A stretch of 64,000 nucleotides of DNA, taken from positions 270,171 through 334,170 of the forward strand of contig NW_005434646.1 of NCBI RefSeq assembly GCF_000315625.1, written 5' to 3'. The notes under the pieces were generated by a model, which worked only from the letters and a program-made list of their open reading frames with translations, was not told the DNA's origin and did not search any database. Positions 46,563 through 60,049 of this stretch are shown piece after piece (within the stretch, counting starts at the first letter, position 1; each line of letters starts with the position of its first letter). Both the position numbers and the translations under genes were made by a program. Source of the stretch: Guillardia theta CCMP2712. Lineage: Eukaryota; Cryptophyceae; Pyrenomonadales; Geminigeraceae.

Positions 46563-47426
46563 GGCAGCTTGGAATTCTCGTTCTCTGCCTCAAACGAGTA
46601 GACTAACCCAGAAAATATGTCAGCTATAGGCAACAGATTCAAGTTTGTATGTCAACTACCTCCTCCTCATTACCCTGAGGATCACACCTTTGATTTTCCA
46701 AAACATCTCAGTTTTAGCCGACAATCTTTCTTGAATTGAGAGCAAGGGTTTCTCAAGCAGACGACTATCGTTCTATACTCTAGTGGAATTCCTTGTGCGA
46801 TTTCTAGCAACCTCGTTGCCTCTGTTGTTGCCTCATTTTCTTTCTACTCGGTTGTAGATGTCTCGGTTGCCCACGTACTACTGCTCTGGCCCCTTCTCCT
46901 GCTCCTGCTCCTGCTCCTCTCCTTGCCATTCAACCTCTCCCCGCCCCCGCCCCCGCCCCCGCCCTTGGCTCTCTACACTTCGCCCCCATTGTTCCCCGCC
47001 TGCATAATTTTTCAGGGCTCTAACAGGCGCATCGTAAAATTTACTTAATCCTTAATTCTAATCTAGTTTTAAAACTAGAGGACAAAACACGTTACAAGTA
47101 CCCAAAAATAGTAGTTTCGAAGGACTAAATACTTAATAAGATTAAAATATAATAAAGTAGGGGCCATCCTTGGTACTAAAAGTTTAATCTATCCTTGGTA
47201 CATACGACGTTTTATAATAATGTATATATTAAAATTTAAGCCTCTATGGGGACGATCCGCATAGGGGAGGGTACGATGTCGTGGAGGGAGAGGAGAACAC
47301 GAGCTCATGCCGTGAAGATGCAGGGAGAGAGGAAGCTCGTAGAGGGTTGAGGATCGAAGATGTCCAGATTCTGGATAGCTAGCAGAGGACTTGGCAATGA
47401 ACGGCAGAATGACTTGAGCTGGCAGG
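46563..47426. other. Intergenic, divergent promoter region
   Basis: Between the eIF5B-like (-) and alpha-galactosidase (+) starts. Includes a C-rich patch (46930-46970) and an AT-rich stretch (47030-47240), unusual in this GC-rich window. No gene seen. Confidence 0.55.
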
Positions 47427-50415
47427 ATGATTTCAGACAGTGGTGGCTGTCGCAATCTTGTTATTTTTTATTTTCTTGGTCTTCTGTCGCTGCTTCAGGT
47501 ACTCCAATGTCCCATGTTGAATGATCTTACTTCCCCCAGGGTGGACAGGTGCGGACTGGCTCTTATTCTGCAGTAATAGGATTCCACGGTCGAATTCGTC
47601 CTCCAACAACCCATAGCTCCGCTTTGCGACAAAGGCTTCGAGGAGGAGGAGAGAAGGAGCTAGCAGGCAAGGTGCTCTTTGATCCCAAGACACGCATCTT
47701 CCGCCTCTATTCTCGTTCTGCATTGTACGCTTTCCGGACCGACGACTCGGGAGATCTCGAGCATCTGTACTGGGGGAGCTTCGTTCCTCCCAATGACGAC
47801 TTGAGGTACCTGGCGCTCTCAAACGTCCAGCTGTGCTTCGATCCTGGTCCCTTCAACGCTTACGACACCGAAGTGTCGGATCAGGATGCGGCCAAGCACA
47901 TCAGAGGAACTTCCTTCTCGGAGCACTTCACCCGTACTCCTTCCTTCTCTGACCGACTCTCCACGGACAGCGAGTGGGTTCACTCGATCCCGAGCGTCGG
48001 GAGGAACACAAAGCTGCTGGAGTATGCGGACCTGGGAACTGGCGACTATCGTCCACAGAGCTTCTCGGTGGTGTACGATGATGGCGGGAACATCTGTCCC
48101 CTGACCTACGTGTCCCACGAGATTATCCCCGGCAAACTTCCCATGGAGAGTGCCAAGGGTAAGTCCCTCTGGAGCTCAGAGAATGTCACTCTCCTCCCCG
48201 AGCTGAGAGGAGGGAACACCAAAGATCAGTGCACGACCCTCGTGGTCAAGATGGAGGACAGGCTGACGAAGCTGGAGTTCCACCTGATCTACACGGTCTA
48301 CAAGGAAGTGAATGCGATTTCCAGGAGGGTGATAGTGAAGAACCCGAGCGTTCGTCCCAGTGGGAACTTTGTGTGCAAGGGAGGCTGCATCATGAGCTCT
48401 GGAGCTGTCCGCCTCGAGAAGCTGATGAGCGCTACCGTTGACTTCCACACCATGAGCGGTTGGAACTTCATAACGCTCAGTGGGAGCTGGGCCAACGAGA
48501 GGCATATGAAGCTGCAAAAGCTCATCCAGGGGAAGTTCGTCGTGGAGAGCCTGCGGGGAGCCAGCAGTCACCAGCACAACCCCTTCTGCGCGGTGACCAC
48601 GACCCCGGAGTCACTCGTGGAGACCGTCGGGGAGGTGTGGGCGTTCTCCTTCATCTACTCGGGGAACTTCAAGATCGAGGCAGACGTGTCGGAGACTGGA
48701 AGAGCGCGAGTCAACGCAGGGATCAACCCCAGCACCTTCTCCTGGCACCTTCCTCCCGGCGACTCGTTCGAAAGCCCCGAGTGCGTCATGATCTACAGCA
48801 ACAGCGGACTAGAAGGGATGAGCCACTCGTTCCATGACCTGTACAGGAAGTATCTGATACCCGAGCGGTTCTTCGGGACTGTTCCTCCGGTCCTGCTCAA
48901 CACCTGGGAGGCGATGTACTTCAACGTGAACCACGAAAAAGTGGTCGAGCTCGCCCGGGCAGCCAGCGAGCTAGGAGTTGAGATGATCGTGCTAGACGAC
49001 GGATGGTTCGGCGAGCGAGAAGACGCCACGTCCTCCTTGGGGGACTGGTTCGAGGATAGGAGGAAGTTCCCCGGAGGATTGCCTGCCCTTGTCAAGGACG
49101 TCAACGCCCTCGGGCTCAAGTTCGGCATCTGGGTGGAGCCGGAGATGGTGAACGTGAAGAGCAAGCTCTACAAGGAGCATCCCTCGTGGACTCTGAACCA
49201 GCACGGGAGGAAGAGCCGCTGTGAGGGTCGCAACCAGCTCGTCCTTGACTTCACGTGCGAGGATGTGTGCTCTTATGTCATCAGCAAGCTGGGAGAGCTC
49301 CTGTCTGGCTCCAACATCGAGTACATGAAGTGGGACATGAACCGCCACCTGACGGAGGTCTACGGCAACACGAGGGCCCCGGACAAGCAGGGGGAAGTCT
49401 TTCACCGGTACATGATCGGAGTGTACAAGGTCCTCAAGTACCTCAACGAGAAGTTCCCGCATGTGAGGATAGAGACGTGCTCTGGGGGGGGAGGAAGGTT
49501 TGATCCCGGCATGCTCTTCTTTAGCCCTCAGATCTGGGCTAGCGACAACACAGACGTTTTCAGCAGGATGGCGATTCAGCATGGCACCAGCCTCGTCTAT
49601 CCCCTCCAGAGCATCGGATCGCACATGACTGCGGTCCCTAATCATCAGACGCAGAGGCTTTCTACCCTCAAAGCAAGATTCCTCGTTTCAACCTTCGGTA
49701 CTTTCGGTCTAGAGCTGGACGTCAGGACGCTTAGGTCAGCCCCCCCTTGTCATTACTTCCTTCCTGCTGGGTCTGCCTTGCCTGGTTCTTTGCGCTTACT
49801 TTGCTCCCTCCCTCCCGTTGGTCCTCCTGACTACACCGCGTCTCCAGTCACTCCCTTCTCCACTATCCCTCTCCTCTCCTCTTCTCTCCTCGCTTGTCAA
49901 AGCTCCCTTCTCACTGACTCTTCCCTTTCAGCGAGAGCGACAAGTACGAGCTATCTCGCTACATCGCCAAGTACAAGGAGCTCGCTCCCGTCATCCTTTC
50001 AGGGCGCTTCTACCGCCTCTGGTCTCCATGCAGGATGCGAGACCAGCAGGCGTACGCCTGGATGTGCACGAGCGGCGGGAGCGCGGAGCATGGGATCTCT
50101 GCGGTGGTTGCTGTGTTCCTCACAAAGATGGAGCCAGGGCACCACCTTCCTCGGCTGCGGCTGCGGGGGCTGGAGGAGGACGAGAACTACGTCATAGAGG
50201 AGATCTTTCCCAACAGGGCCAAGAGAAATCCCAGCACGGGGCAGATCGAGCTGACCGGCGGGGCTCCGCAGTGGCAGCTGGGCAATCAAAAAGTTCACAT
50301 GTCAGGAGCGACCCTTATGTCCATCGGCCTCCCTATCCGCCTCTCCTTCGATGGAGACTGCTGTGCGTTCGTCCTCACTCGGGCAAGAGGAGTTTCGGGA
50401 TCGAGGCAAGTGTAG
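47427..50415 (+). CDS. Alpha-galactosidase, GH36, secretory
   Basis: Hydrolyses terminal alpha-1,6-galactose, for example from raffinose-type sugars or galactolipids. A first exon at 47427 encodes a signal peptide (CRNLVIFYFLGLLSLLQ) and joins in phase 0 at cccccag to GGQVRTGSYSAV. An RLRGG motif follows at about residue 56-60 (47633-47647). The GH36 body is one long exon with PVLLNTWEAMYFNVNHEKVV, MIVLDDGWFGERED, the nucleophile in YMKWDMNRHLTEVYGN, ETCSGGGGRFDPGML and the acid/base Asp in IWASDNTD. A second intron (about 49733-49930) leads to SDKYELSRYIAKYKEL, MRDQQAYAWMCTSGG and the C-terminal beta domain ending at 50415. The enzyme is full length with intact catalytic residues and looks bacterial-like. 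Start choice is an inference but fits signal peptide, phase and splice sites. Confidence 0.88.
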
Positions 50416-50696
50416 GGTTGTTGGAGTTGTTGCCTGCGAGAATCCATGATTGCTCCTATTCCCCTTTTCCTCCGTGAGGGGTGAGCTTTGCGTCTTGAAG
50501 CTAGTCTTTCATTGTGAATGGATATAAACAACTACGTACTTCGTGCGAGACTTCACATGACAGAGGTGAACTGCTAGATTCACTTCACTCACGCTCTCGT
50601 TCCAAAGCTCCGCCAATCGGAGTGATTGATGGTTGTAAAATCAGGAACCGACAGAGCAATGTGAATCAAATATCTGCACTACGGCGGTCAAAGCTT

Positions 50697-52222
50697 TCAG
50701 TCTCCCAACAGACAGCTGCTGTACCTCTGAAGAACTTGCAGCTCCGTGTCTTCGACGTTGGGATCGGCAGAGGTCTTTTCAAATCTGAGAGACAACACGC
50801 AATCAGACGGTCAAAATCACCACCAGCACAGTCAGGCTCACTTGCTAATCTTCAATCCTTGATTTGGGTTCAGAGCAAAATTTCGACTGATGCAAGCATT
50901 CAGAATCTCTTCTCACAGATTGAGAGCAAGGGACATGTTACCTCAAATCATCTACATGAACCGTGTTTCTCGCGCTGTAGTACTCGGGGAATTTCTGCCA
51001 GATGATTTCTAACGCCTTGACTTGATGCTCCCACAATTTCCCATCTTTCCCTTTTCTTCTCTTGGAGCGAACAGTGAACATCGCCGAATGGTCGAGAACA
51101 AAAGAGATGAAGAAGTCCGTGCTCTTGAGATCAACCATCACAATCAGAATACAAGATTCGATCGATACCGTGAAAATGTCCAGCTCAATCAGCTTGATTT
51201 CAAGCCATTTCCAGGATGTCTGTTCGAACGCGTCAATGCAAGCAATCATTGGTCGTCGATGGAAGACCTGGGACCAAACCACAATATCATAGAAGGGATA
51301 TACAGCCTTGAGAAACTCGAAGCAGAAAGGTCGTTTGTATGTTCTCCTGGGGACAACATTATCAGCTGGCTTGATGGTTGTTTGCAGCTACTTGTTCTTG
51401 AAGTGCAGAAGGGTATGGTCCAGATCAAGCACGAGAAGTTTCTTATCCCTTCTTGGTTGGTTGATAACGCTGTAACGTCATCAGGACAGACAAATTCAAA
51501 CTTTGTCTTGTACCTGATATCCACATTCTTAATCGTATCCTGCAGTTTTTGCCTATTTTCAACATCTGCAATCATTTCCTCGTATTCGCTCGGATCATAA
51601 TTCCAGTCCAGATCGTTCACAACAAGTGGCATGGCATCTATTTGAGACTGATCCAGCATAACGTCTTCATCCGCACATCCAACCTGGATCGCATATCAGA
51701 ATCTAGTATTCCAGCAATCTTCAAGATACCATCATGAACGAATGTGGATTCTTCAACTGCAGAGATTCTAATGTCACATCGTCTTCTAAGTTCGATTTTT
51801 TCCCCAATCCAATGATCTTTTGTCGTTTTGGTTGTACACAAGTCAGCATTTGAAGCATTTTTCTCACTTGCCCAACAGTGTATTCCTGAATTCAGTCAGT
51901 TTCTCTGATCCCTGAGAAAGAGATATACCTTATGCACGTCAAGGTCATATTTCTTTCCATTCCACTTTGCGATAAGCTTGTATCCTTGCTCATCAACCTA
52001 TGAAAGGAAGTTGTCACTTACCCATGCTATTCACATGGAACACGATCTTTTGTTTGCTAGTCAACACCCTCATGTTTGGAAATCCTCCAAATCAAGTGAT
52101 CATGAACTCTTGACAAGCATACATGTCTATTCAATCAAATCATGATCGTTCCATCATTTCGTCCTTTCTCCTCTCGGTCCCTCCTTCTTTCCTCCCTCAA
52201 TTCTTACCTTCGTAGCAGCCAT
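50697..52222 (-). CDS. UBLCP1: UBLCP1-like phosphatase (Ubl + FCP/SCP domain)
   Basis: UBLCP1 is a nuclear phosphatase that docks on the proteasome through its ubiquitin-like domain. The first exon at 52222 is MAATK, followed by VDEQGYKLIAKWNGKKYDLD and the Ubl hairpin MLTCVQPKRQKIIGLGKKSN. A linker with VVNDLDWNYDPSEYEEMIAD precedes the catalytic domain. The DxDxT motif is LLVLDLDHTLLHFKNK, and then KRPFCFEFLKAVYPFYDIVV, WSQ, TSWKWLEIKLIELDI and FVLDHSAMFTV. These are followed by IIWQKFPEYYSARNTVHVDD, NFALNPNQGLKI and a C-terminal exon VEDTELQVLQRYSSCLLGD ending at 50697. Every core UBLCP1 segment is present in order, and the first Asp of DxDxT is intact. At least seven exons are needed. Confidence 0.9.
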
Positions 52223-52571
52223 TTTGCTTAGCTACTGCCGCACTGGTGGTACCCACAACCTACCACTCCTCCTAGCTACCACCCCACCCCATCCCACCCT
52301 AGTCCTTCACTTGAACCCACATTGCCTTCTGTCAACATCGACCCCTACCCCATCCCACCCCACCCCTCCCACGAGCCTCATAACTATATATGGGGTAGGG
52401 TATAAAATATGTTTTCATGGGTAGGGTACCCAGATCTGGCCTACAAAGGTTGCTTTCAAACTTCACAATCCACCAAATAGAAACTTTCAAACTTGAGGGT
52501 ATAACCGTCGTAACCGTTCTTTTTTATTCTTTGGTCTGATCTATTTCCGTCCACCTAGAGCCACCGCCGCC
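52223..52571. other. Intergenic, C-rich, divergent promoter
   Basis: Contains irregular ccacccc/tagggta tracts (52250-52430) like those at the left end of the window, seen here on the opposite strand. It separates UBLCP1 (-) from the next gene (+), whose start has a GCCGCCATG context. Confidence 0.5.
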
Positions 52572-53674
52572 ATGTTCCAGTCCCTCCTCGAAACCCAGCT
52601 CACCTTCGACACGATGTCCTCTCGCGCTCAGGTGAGACCATGAAAGTGCTTGCTTCAAACGCTCTTAGAAGATATTCTAGAATGCTCTATCGCATGAATT
52701 GTTCTTGTGTTGCTGTACATGTTGGCACTATACGACACTTGGTGCTGTTCCTGCCCGAGCTGCCTTACAATCCATGGATGGCCGATGTCTTTCTTGAAAC
52801 AAAAACACACATGTCCTCCTTCTTGTTATATCCTTCACCTTTGGATCGAGCTACTTTTCATATCAGATTACATGCTAGACATTCATCTCAAGGTAAAGGA
52901 GAAACTTGGGTTGTGCAATCATTTTGTTGAGTTTATCCATCTGATTGTCATTTATGAACCATCTTTGATGTATCCATAAATTTTGCATTGCAAACTTTTC
53001 AACACTGAAGTTCATTATAAATGCTTGATTAAGATGTGTAGAGTTTTTGTGTTCGTGTTGCTGCACATGTCTAGTACTGTCTGGTGGCAACGGTTGTCTA
53101 ACTGGTTTCGACAGAGGGCATTCGCGATTCAATTTTGCACCTCATCATTGAGAACTGAGATGGAGTCCAAGCACTGCTTGGAGAAGATCCTCGGACCGAA
53201 CTCCAACGGCCCTGTCAAGTATGCTGGTGCCTCTGAATGGTAAGGCAAAATGGAGCTCGGTTCTTGCAATGGCTTGAAAAGGAAGCTTGCTATGTTGATT
53301 CATGAGATTATTGTTGGGCCACAGTTTCGTATTCAGGTGTTTGCAAATGCCTATTCTTAGACAGGGTCCCGGTGGTCTTTACTGAATCCTGATGAGCATT
53401 TCTGGTTTTCTTAAAATATAGACAGTTGTGAATACAAACGGTGGATGTGCATATTGCTTGTTTTGTGTTCAAGCAGATATCCATTCCTTCTTTAGCCGTC
53501 GAGCTTCAGTCGAGAGACCTAGCACGAACATTTCTTTGAGGCTCGAACTATCACGGTTGTAGAATTGCCCCATCATAGCGAAATGATGTTATATGTTGCA
53601 GTCTACACTCATCAGACTTGGATGGCCCTCATCCTGGTCAGAAGATGGAACACATGATTCTTGCTCCCCTCTGA
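52572..53674 (+). CDS. Small protein of unknown function
   Basis: Exon 1 from ATG 52572 reads MFQSLLETQLTFDTMSSRAQ with a gtgagacc donor. A second exon after ttcgacag (about 53116) reads RAFAIQFCTSSLRTEMESKH and ILGPNSNGPVKYAGASE. The last exon (53602-53674) reads LHSSDLDGPHPGQKMEHMIL and stops at 53672-53674. Both junctions keep phase (0 and 2). The product is about 86 residues with no recognisable domain. The strong Kozak start and consistent phases are the main evidence. Confidence 0.45.
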
Positions 53675-55202
53675 GCTTCAATGGTGTGCTTACATATCGG
53701 AAGATTATAGAAGTATTCACTCATTCTTGTGAACAATTTACACTGCGTTTTACATATTGCACAGAACTAAGTCTACAGAAATCCTCAATCGAAATGCATT
53801 GTGTTTGATGGGGAGCACAGCATCTATCTAATCAAAAGTCGCCGTGCAACGCCTGCCACAAGGATCAGTGCTGATTGGTCAAAATTGAGTTTGTGCTGGT
53901 TGTATATAGCACAGGAGCTTTCCACCCCTTATGGATCGGAATTTGCAAAGCTAGGACTCTTATTATTTCAACTATCTTTGTGACATGCACTCACTTTTGT
54001 GGAGGTCAAGAGGACACTACAAGTTTGTTTGGAAGAGTGCAGGAGTAAGGACAGTACTATACCAAGGAAAGACAGGATGCGGGATGAGGATCAAATATAA
54101 GGAGGGAATCCATTCGAATACCAAAACAGAGGGAGCACACATATTGCAAACAATCAGTTGAAGGCGAAGTGAATGTCTGCGGATAGTCGCTTGCAGTTCC
54201 ATTGCATCGAGAACAGCAAGAAATCGAGTCCCCGCCGAGGCTGTATGCATCTGTGAATGCAGACCCCAGGTTATATACAAGAACCTGTCTGCCAGGAAAA
54301 TGCAAAAGTACAGGCAACGTGTCGTTCGACACTCATGGAGAAAACCTGATTGTGTATGCTAGGAACCTACGGGGCTATAGAGGGGCTGAGTAATCCTCGC
54401 AAGTTCCTACCAAACCATCTTCGCCGCTCCCTCCGTCTCCCTAGCCATCGCGGACTTACCTCGCTGCATGCTCAGGATGGTGCAAGAAGCAGACGAAATA
54501 TTACCACCCTGACCTCTTCATGAACTCTTGTATAATAGCATTAGTGAGTGATAATTTTAGTCTAAATATGTTGAAATGTTTTAGCTGAGTAGGTATTTCA
54601 AAATCGACATTTTAGTTACTGTAGGAAAAGATAACCCACCCCCTCATATCGCTTTGACCACCCCGAATTCTAGTCCACCCCCCGACGATTCAAACCCTGC
54701 GCCATGGCAGGTGATCAGTTGGTGTGGTGGTGAAGGATTAACGACGATACCATTGGCGAGAGAGCATGAGAGAGTCTGTGAGGGGGGAGTATGTGATGGG
54801 AGAGAAGTCCTGATGACAGCGCTACCCTCAAGAACATCATCCTCCCAGAGAGAACTGAAGTTACAATTGAAAAGCCTTCGTCTCACTGGAACTTCAGCGA
54901 TCAAGCAATATCTTTTAGAGATATCCTGTGCTGCCAGATAGAATGCGTTTGTTTAGGGATTTAAATTTGAATGTTCCGGTGTATAGATTACTCTAGTCTT
55001 CATCTTGAAGATCTTACAAGGGCATGGCAGGCGAAATCATGAATCTGGAAGCTTTCTTCAGTCTTTAGTGAGATAGTGCCTGGATGTTCATTTCTCGTGG
55101 ATATCATCTACTCTGTACGAGTGCTTCCCTCTGCTAGATAAGGCCTGCAACCAAAATCTACGTGTTTGTCGCCGTGTCGAACAGTGAATAATCAGCACCA
55201 CC
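53675..55202. other. Intergenic, AT-richer
   Basis: Only accidental short frames are seen. Local AT content is higher than in neighbours (53700-54000 and 54540-54640). No repeat or RNA gene recognised; the right end is the NEK kinase promoter. Confidence 0.5.
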
Positions 55203-58200
55203 ATGGATGCTTACTCCAGAATCAAAAAGATCGGAGAGGTAAGATAATGGTGAATGATTGTCGACCTTTTGACGTCTCTTAGGGTGCAATGGGGTCTGCT
55301 ACTCTTGTCCAACACGTTGATTCTCAAGATTTGGTAGATCTTTTTGAATTGTTGCATTCCATCGAGACTTACCACGGGAAACACAGTTTGTTGTGAAGGA
55401 GATCAATGTGAAAGGACTCTCAGACAAGGACAGGAGAGAAGCATTGAAGGTATCGCTCAATATTGGGCCGAGAATGCCTTCACTCCTCGTGGAGCCTCAT
55501 GATGTTCCAGGAGGTTGAAGTTTTGAAGAAGCTGCGGCATCCGAACATCATCAGTATGCATGAGGTCGTGGAACACGTGGCGGAGAAGAATTATCCATGA
55601 CAATATCACAGGCGTTCATTGAGGGAGGGAACCTCAACATCCTGATGGAATACGCGGATGCGGGAGATTTAGCACAGCTGCTGCACAATGCGAGAGGAAG
55701 GCCCTTCAAGGAGGAGCGCGTCCTGGACTTGTTCGTTCAGATTTGTCTTGGTATGCATCATGTGCACTCTCAGAACATCTTGCATCGAGATCTCAAGACT
55801 GCAAACATTCTCCTGACCAGGCAAGGAATCATCAAACTTGCAGACTTTGGTATCGCAAGAGTGATGAGCTCGGAGACGGACATGGCCAAGACCATGATCG
55901 GTAGCGACGACTTGCCCTTGCCTTTGAAGTCTGACTCTCTCCCCGCAGGCACCCCCTACTATCTCTCCCCTGAGATATGTGAAGATCGCCCTTACAACCA
56001 CAAGAGCGACATCTGGTCCCTGGGCTGCGTCCTGTACGAGCTGCTGACACTCCGACACGCCTTCGAGGCGAAATCTCTCTCTGCTCTGATCCTTAAGATC
56101 ATCCGCGGGAAATTCTCTCCTGTCTCGAGCTCCTACAGCAGGGAAGTGCGTTCATTGGTCGATTCCATGCTTCAAAACAGCCCTGCTGCTCGGCCGAGCA
56201 TAGCCAGCATCCTCACTCTCAGCTTCCTCAAAGGCTACGTTTCCTCCCATACCTCAACGTGGGATTGCCTGTCGGACAAGGACGTGGAGGAGGGAGGGGA
56301 GGGTCAGCAGAATGAGGTTCAGATCGAAGAGGAGAATTCTCGAAGACAGGTCTCGGAATTCGAGAAGGAGAACGGGGCGCCAGCCCGCGCTCGCATCCCC
56401 AAGTTGGATTTCAACGGCCTGCGGGGTGGGAGGAGTGAAGGGAACGATGAGAAGGCAAAGAAGGCGAATCAGGCCCAGCCAAGGAACCACGTTCACTCTG
56501 ATCGAAAATGGAGACAGTCAAGAGAGGGAGAGGAGGTGCGGCAGGGAGAGACTGAGCAGCAGCCGGTGAAGGTGTCAGCACGGAAGTCTCTGGGGTCTCA
56601 TGATGTCAATGACGGGAGGAACGAACTGCAGTCGCCCTCCTCGAGGATGAAGTGCAATGAGAGATTCTCTTTGGGGGGAAAGGTCAACATGTCTCCTGCC
56701 GAATGGATGGCGGAGATGCATGCAAGGATAGACAGGGTGGGGCGAGGAGAGTGGAAGAGGAGCTTTTTTGACTGAGGTGTCAATGCAGGTGAAAGATGAT
56801 CTACAAGGAAGAAGGAGGGAAGATGTAAGCTTGCCCTTTTAGAAGCTACACTGTTCACCATGTGCTTGTAGGTTGCTTCAGCGCAGAAGAAAAAGGGAGA
56901 AGAGGAGGAAGAGGGAGATGGGAAAGTGTTCCGCCCTCCCTTCTTCTTGGACAACTACGACTCAGATCAGAACGTCTGCATGAGCATCGACTTCAACGGG
57001 GAGGGCGAGGACGCGTCACGGATGGGCGTGCCTGGAGACAAGGTGAGCAGCTCAGGTGAAGTTGTCGTGCACTTGACTGTTGAATGTCAAATGCAGCAGG
57101 GTCCAAAGGGACGACATCATTTCAACGACGGTATCGTCCTCGTTTCCTCCCTCCTCCCTCCTGTAGCTAACCATTTCTCCTCCTCCTCCCTTCTTCTTCT
57201 GCTCTTTTCTCCACTGTGATCGTGATCCGGATGCAGATGGAGCTTTGCTCTCTCCACAAACAAGATCTCGTCCTCCTATCAACAGGTCCTGATCTCTCCG
57301 TCCTTTCACTTCAGCCCCCGTCCCTCTCATCCTCTGACGTGCTCTCGATGCGATTTCTGCAGAGCGCTGAGGAAGAGGGAGTCGGATCAGTGGAACTTCG
57401 AGCACCATGAAGGAGGCGAGAGGAGCGGAGGAGAAGAGAAGCCGGCTTCCGAGCAGGGAGACAGTGCCTGCTCTTCAGGACGAGAGATGCGAGCTCGAGC
57501 TCTGGCAGAGGCGGAGAGGAGGTAACGAACACCTCTGCTCCCTCGCACTCCTTGAACTCTCCTGTGCAGAGCAAACTTAGCAAAGAAGCTGCAAAATCAG
57601 AGGATTCCAGCTACAGGGGATGCTGGCCAATCAGACGGGAATCGGAGGATGTCGAACCCCTCCAAAGCACCCAAGAAAGGAGGGGTAGGCGACGCCTGCG
57701 GAAAGAAGGAGGAGGCGAAGAAGACTTCAGTCGGAGTAAACAAGGGCAGGAGCAACCCCGTCCTTTCTGCGGAAGATATGAAGCTGCGGCAGAAAGAGCA
57801 TAAGGAGAAGTTGAGAGTGAGATGCCTATATTATCTCAAGCCTTGTGATGGCGATGGCGATGCGCTGTAATCCGATTACTGATATGATAATGATGGTGAT
57901 GATGATGGTGATGAGGACGACGACAATGATGATGGTTTACAAGTGGAAGGATCATAGACAAGGCTTGACATCTATGTGTTGACTTGTTGTGCTTGCAGGC
58001 GGTCAGGTCAAAAATCTCTCTGGGCGATTCGCCTTTCTCTCCACGCAACCACGCGAGCAAAGGAAGCGGAGACCGGGTGGCTCAGGAGGAGGAGAAGGGG
58101 GGGAGGGAGATGTCGGAATTCAAGCAGAAGAAAGGAGGCCTGAAGTTCGACGTGGAGATCGCGAGCTCAGAGATCAAGAGGACGGGGAGTGAAGGGCAAA

Positions 58201-59994
58201 AGTCGAGTAACGCGGCAGACGCGAGTACTGAGGAAGAAGGAGGGAAGGGAAAGAAGATGTCCTTGGCAGAAGTGATCAGGCGGGGGAGAGAGCAGCGAAA
58301 GGAGAGTGGCACACAGGTAGGAGGGAGGAACGGACTTGAAGTTGATAATTGAGACGCTGATTGAGATGATGATGATGATGATTATGATGATGATGATGAC
58401 GACGACGATGATCATTTGCAAGGCAACATCTTGGTAGAGCAGATCAGCGATGAAGTTTGATGTATGATGGAGATGGGGGGTAATATATATGATGGAGATG
58501 TTTCACGTATGTTGAAGATGTAATTGTTGTTACTAAATCATGATGGACTTGCAGGATGTTCCAACGGAGATCGTGTGCTCCAACGTTCCATCTCAGGGTC
58601 TGAGGACGATAGAGGAAATGCGTCCTCAAGACTCCATCGACGTTCTTTGTCACTTGCCTCTGAGACTGCAAGGTCAGCTTCTCCTCCCTCCTTCCCTCCC
58701 TTACTCACCCTCCTCCTCCGTCCTTCTCTCTCTTGCCTTGTTATCTTCCTTGTTCGCATGCTGTCTATCAACCTGCTCCCTGCTCCCTGCTGTCTCCTTC
58801 CTCTAATCGATCATGCTGATCCCTCAGCGTATCCGGCAATCCAGGAGCCGAAAGCTCTCGGTCTGCTCCCCTTGTCTCTCCTTCTTCCTCCTCACTTGCT
58901 CGCCAGGCGCCCATCGGGACTTCCAGCCAGATGAGGAGGAGACAACACAGGGGGAGGTCGACGAAGAAGGAAGGACTTCCCCTGCTGAACCCGCAGCTGC
59001 GATACTCCCGGTTGGCTTTGCGGGAAAGACTCGCAAGACTCTCAAAGATATACGACACCTGCACAGGTTTCAACTCTTTCTCCTCGTCCTCCTCGTCCTC
59101 CCCCTCCCCCTCCCCCTCCCCCTCTTATCCACCTCTCGCTCGTGGTCTGCTGTTGCACTGGCACACCATTCTCATCCTCGCCTGCTGCACCTGCTGTGCC
59201 TTTCCCTCTCTTGCTCCTCTCATTCTGCTTTGCTGCTGCCCCTCCTGCCCTTCCTGTTCCTCACGATCTGCAAGTGGTAGACTGATGAGGTGCTCCTGCA
59301 GTTCGCCCGAGCTCACAGAGATGTTGGGGGGGATGAGCGTCCCGGAGGAGGCGAAGGAAGCGAGCGAGGGAGAGGAGAAGCGTTTCCCTCCGCTGGTCGA
59401 GAAGGAGGAGAAGGAGATGGCTTCCTCCTCTTCGCTGATCCCGTCGGAGATGATTGAGAAGATGCGGCACAATTGCGAGCAAGTGAGTTCCCTCAATGGT
59501 CCTTCCCCCTCCTGCCCGTCTCCTCCCTCCTCCTTCACCTTCCCTGGACCTCTCCCTCCTCCTCCTCACCGCCTGACCTCGCTTGCAGTCTCTCGGTCTG
59601 AGCCTCTTCCTCGACGTCTATCACAATCTTCGAGCCAGTCACGACGGCTCTAATGCTCTCCCCGTGAGACTGATTCCTCCTCCCCCTTTCCCCCCCCCTT
59701 CCCTCCTTCCTCCCTCCCTTCCTCCCTCCCTCCTCCCTCCCTCCTACCCGTTCCTCCTCCTCATTCCTCCCTCTCCTCATTCCTCCCTCCTCGTTCCTCC
59801 TCCCTCCCTCCCCTTCCACCTTCTCCCTCTTCTCTCCTCTCTTCCCTCACCATCTCGCTCACACCCTTCGGTTCTCTGCCTTGACCGATGGACAGGGTGA
59901 AGTGCTCGACCGGCTCGGGGAGGAGCGACTGCCGATGATCAAGGAAGTGGCGAAACTTATCCAGAAGGAGGAGGACGTGTACCTGCAGCACTAA
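55203..59994 (+). CDS. NEK-family (NIMA-related) Ser/Thr kinase
   Basis: NEK kinases act in cilia and cell-cycle control. The ATG at 55203 starts MDAYSRIKKIGE, then after gtaaga GAMGSATLVQHVDSQDL. The ATP-binding Lys is in VVKEINVKGLSDKD. Further landmarks are EVEVLKKLRHPNII, the catalytic loop HRDLKTANILL, DFGIARV, then PYYLSPEI and NHKSDIWSLGCVLYELL. Without splicing, the activation loop has a 16-residue insertion. Removing 55901-55948, a 48-bp stop-free GT-AG intron, gives MIGTPYYLSPE, the normal NEK sequence. The C-terminal half is disordered with coil segments (for example VFRPPFFLDNYDSDQNVCMS and SPELTEMLGGMSVPEEAKEA). It continues through several exons to EMIEKMRHNCEQ, LGLSLFLDVYHNLRASHDGS and GEVLDRLGEERLPMIKEVAK, stopping at 59992-59994. 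The kinase domain is certain; continuity of the tail is inferred. The frame alone could stop at 56775. Confidence 0.85.
57880..57945 (+). repeat. (GAT)n-like intronic repeat
   Basis: Imperfect gatgatggtgat runs in an intron of the NEK gene; a second, similar run is at 58362-58410. Confidence 0.8.
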
Positions 59995-60049
59995 GGAGGA
60001 GGAGGAGGAGGAGGAGGAGGAGGAGGAGGAGGGTTGTAACACTAGATTG

